Assembly: GCA_044338255.1 (NCBI GenBank)
Contig: JBIILZ010000218.1
Location: forward strand, 1-16,438
DNA from: CAIUVD01 sp044338255
Lineage (GTDB): Bacteria > Planctomycetota > UBA11346
Direction of reading: 5' to 3'
DNA: 16,438 bases
Position 1 is the stretch's first letter; the number at the start of each line of letters is the position of its first letter. Positions 15,615 through 16,438 of the stretch are shown one piece after another. The notes under the pieces were generated by a model that ran no database searches, was not told the origin of the DNA, and saw only the letters and a list, made by a program, of their open reading frames with translations. Made by a program: the position numbers and the translations under genes.

Positions 15615-15806
15615 GTCCACAGTCATCACCGTCCACAGTCATCACCGTCCACAGTCATCACCGTCCACAGTCATCACCGTCCACAGTCATCACCGTCCAC
15701 AGTCGTCACCGTCCACAGTCATCACCGTCCACAGTCATCACCGTCCACAGTCGTCACCGTCCACAGTCGTCACCGTCCACAGTCATCACCGTCCACAGTC
15801 ATCTCC
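15615..15806. repeat. Tandem array of twelve 16-bp units upstream of ribH
   Basis: The unit is GTCCACAGTCATCACC. Twelve abutting copies run from 15615 to 15806. Copies 6, 9 and 10 have TCGTCACC instead of TCATCACC, and copy 12 ends ATCTCC. The array continues briefly as decayed sequence (15807-15840, GTCCTGTCGATCATGGGCC and so on). No forward frame contains a stop, so it keeps every plus-strand frame open. It lies 125-316 bp upstream of the ribH start and directly before the reverse transcriptase fragment. The remaining bases of this intergenic stretch (15491-15614 and 15841-15862) hold no feature I can name. Confidence 0.95.
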
Positions 15807-15862
15807 GTCCTGTCGATCATGGGCCTGTCAATCATCTCCATTTTCAGCTCCCGGCGCAGAAA

Positions 15863-16438
15863 ATGAGCTCCGCCCAAGGCCGGGGGTACCAGGGGCACAG
15901 CCTCTTCCACGAGCACAGCTACGGCTTTCGTCCTGGGCGCAGTGCTCAGCAGGCAGCCGGCGCAGTGCTCGGCCACCTCAAGGAGCAACGCCTGGTGGTG
16001 GTGGATATCGACTTCAAAGCGTTCTTCGACAGCATCCCGCACGAGCGGCTGCTGGACGCGGTCCGCCAACGAGTCACGGATGGACGCGTGCTTGAGCTGA
16101 TCGGCCACTTCTTGAAAGCCGGAGTGCGGGAGGACGCACGCGTGACGATCCCAGAAGCGGGCACCCCACAAGGCGGCGTGATCAGTCCGCTGCTGGCGAA
16201 CATCTATCTGGACGCTTTGGACCAGCAGTTGGCCAAGAGTGGTCGGAAGATGGTACGTTATGCGGATGACGCGGTGATCCTCTGTCACACTGCCGATGAA
16301 GCGAACAGGGCCCTGGCCGAGGTGCAGGCCTGGACGGCGCAAGCCGGCCTCACCCTACACCCGACCAAAACCCGGATCGTCGATCTGGGCCAGCCAGGCG
16401 CGTGGTTCGACTTCCTCGGCTACCGGTTCAAACGCCAC
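15863..16438 (+). CDS. Group II intron-type reverse transcriptase, N-terminally truncated, continues past right edge
   Basis: From the ATG at 15863 the frame is open to the last base (192 codons). Homology begins abruptly near residue 15 with FHEHSYGFRPGRSAQQA, which in intact proteins follows more than 100 residues of N-terminal RT sequence. Next come VVVDIDFKAFFDSIPHERLL (46-64; metal-binding D50), GTPQGGVISPLLANIYLDAL (100-119), and VRYADDAVILC (131-141; the YADD catalytic pair D135 and D136). LHPTKTRIVDLG and WFDFLGYRFK follow. The thumb/X and endonuclease domains would lie beyond the window. No intron RNA (domain V) is visible. The ATG has no Shine-Dalgarno site, and the frame is open upstream too, back to an ATG at 15503. 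The N-terminal RT motifs are missing, so this is probably a remnant, unless the upstream open frame is translated with it. Confidence 0.75.
   Translation, partial: MSSAQGRGYQGHSLFHEHSYGFRPGRSAQQAAGAVLGHLKEQRLVVVDIDFKAFFDSIPHERLLDAVRQRVTDGRVLELIGHFLKAGVREDARVTIPEAGTPQGGVISPLLANIYLDALDQQLAKSGRKMVRYADDAVILCHTADEANRALAEVQAWTAQAGLTLHPTKTRIVDLGQPGAWFDFLGYRFKRH

Noticed and set aside
15615..15806. CRISPR array
   Set aside because: Units abut directly with no unique spacers and there are no cas genes.
15491..15862. FMN riboswitch upstream of the ribH-nusB-ribD block
   Set aside because: I looked for the conserved AGGATATGC-type core and did not find it.
15447..16095. Plus-strand ORFs 15447-15866 and 15553-16095 through the array
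   Set aside because: They are open only because the 16-bp unit lacks stops in all forward frames, and their products are low-complexity. One of them crosses the RT in a wrong frame.
15615..16438. Diversity-generating retroelement (A-to-G differences in the array beside an RT)
   Set aside because: The A/G difference affects one position in three copies, there is no template/variable repeat pair, and the RT motifs (YADD, GTPQGGVISPLLANIYL) fit the group II intron type.

Overview
The window is a GC-rich bacterial chromosomal segment. It consists mostly of one long minus-strand series of housekeeping genes, bounded at each end by a truncated mobile-element gene. The lineage cannot be fixed from the sequence. 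Several features recall the Planctomycetota/PVC group: few Shine-Dalgarno sites, a secreted protein that joins a small beta-rich domain to a helical repeat-like stretch, an isolated flagellar gene, and a type 2 (eukaryote-like) isoleucyl-tRNA synthetase. That placement is inference only.

Left end (1-1167). A minus-strand tyrosine recombinase runs off the left edge. Next comes about 495 bp without a gene. It holds two tandem copies of a roughly 138-bp repeat and a 112-bp imperfect palindrome with a GCAA loop. The palindrome overlaps the stop codon of a metallophosphoesterase gene.

Centre-left (1163-4464). The metallophosphoesterase (minus) is divergent from an orphan flgD-like hook-capping gene (plus), and an MFS-type transporter (plus) follows. 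The transporter converges on, and overlaps by 32 bp, a YhcH/YjgK/YiaL-family gene (minus).

Main minus-strand block (15490 down to 3994). The order of transcription is ribH, nusB, ribD, ileS, a B12-binding-type radical SAM gene, a GH38-like protein lacking the catalytic domain, mtnC, trmL, a secreted hypothetical gene, and yhcH-like. Most gaps are -4 to +25 nt, with ATGA and GTGA overlaps. The wider gaps are ribD-ileS (75 nt) and trmL-hypothetical (88 nt). The first part makes riboflavin precursors (ribH, ribD), an antitermination factor (nusB) and a tRNA synthetase (ileS). The later part covers methionine salvage (mtnC) and wobble-base tRNA methylation (trmL), along with proteins of unknown role.

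Right end (15491-16438). Upstream of ribH lies a tandem array of twelve 16-bp units. Immediately beyond it, divergent from ribH, is a group II intron-type reverse transcriptase that has lost its N-terminal part and runs off the right edge. The array has no stop codon in any forward frame, so the RT reading frame is open from an ATG at 15503 to the end of the window.

The least explained items are the 16-bp array with the RT fragment, the repeat and palindrome complex at 805-1167, a PEHKS pentapeptide tail on NusB, and the GH38-like protein without its active site. I did not find a clear new defence or mobile system that I could support.
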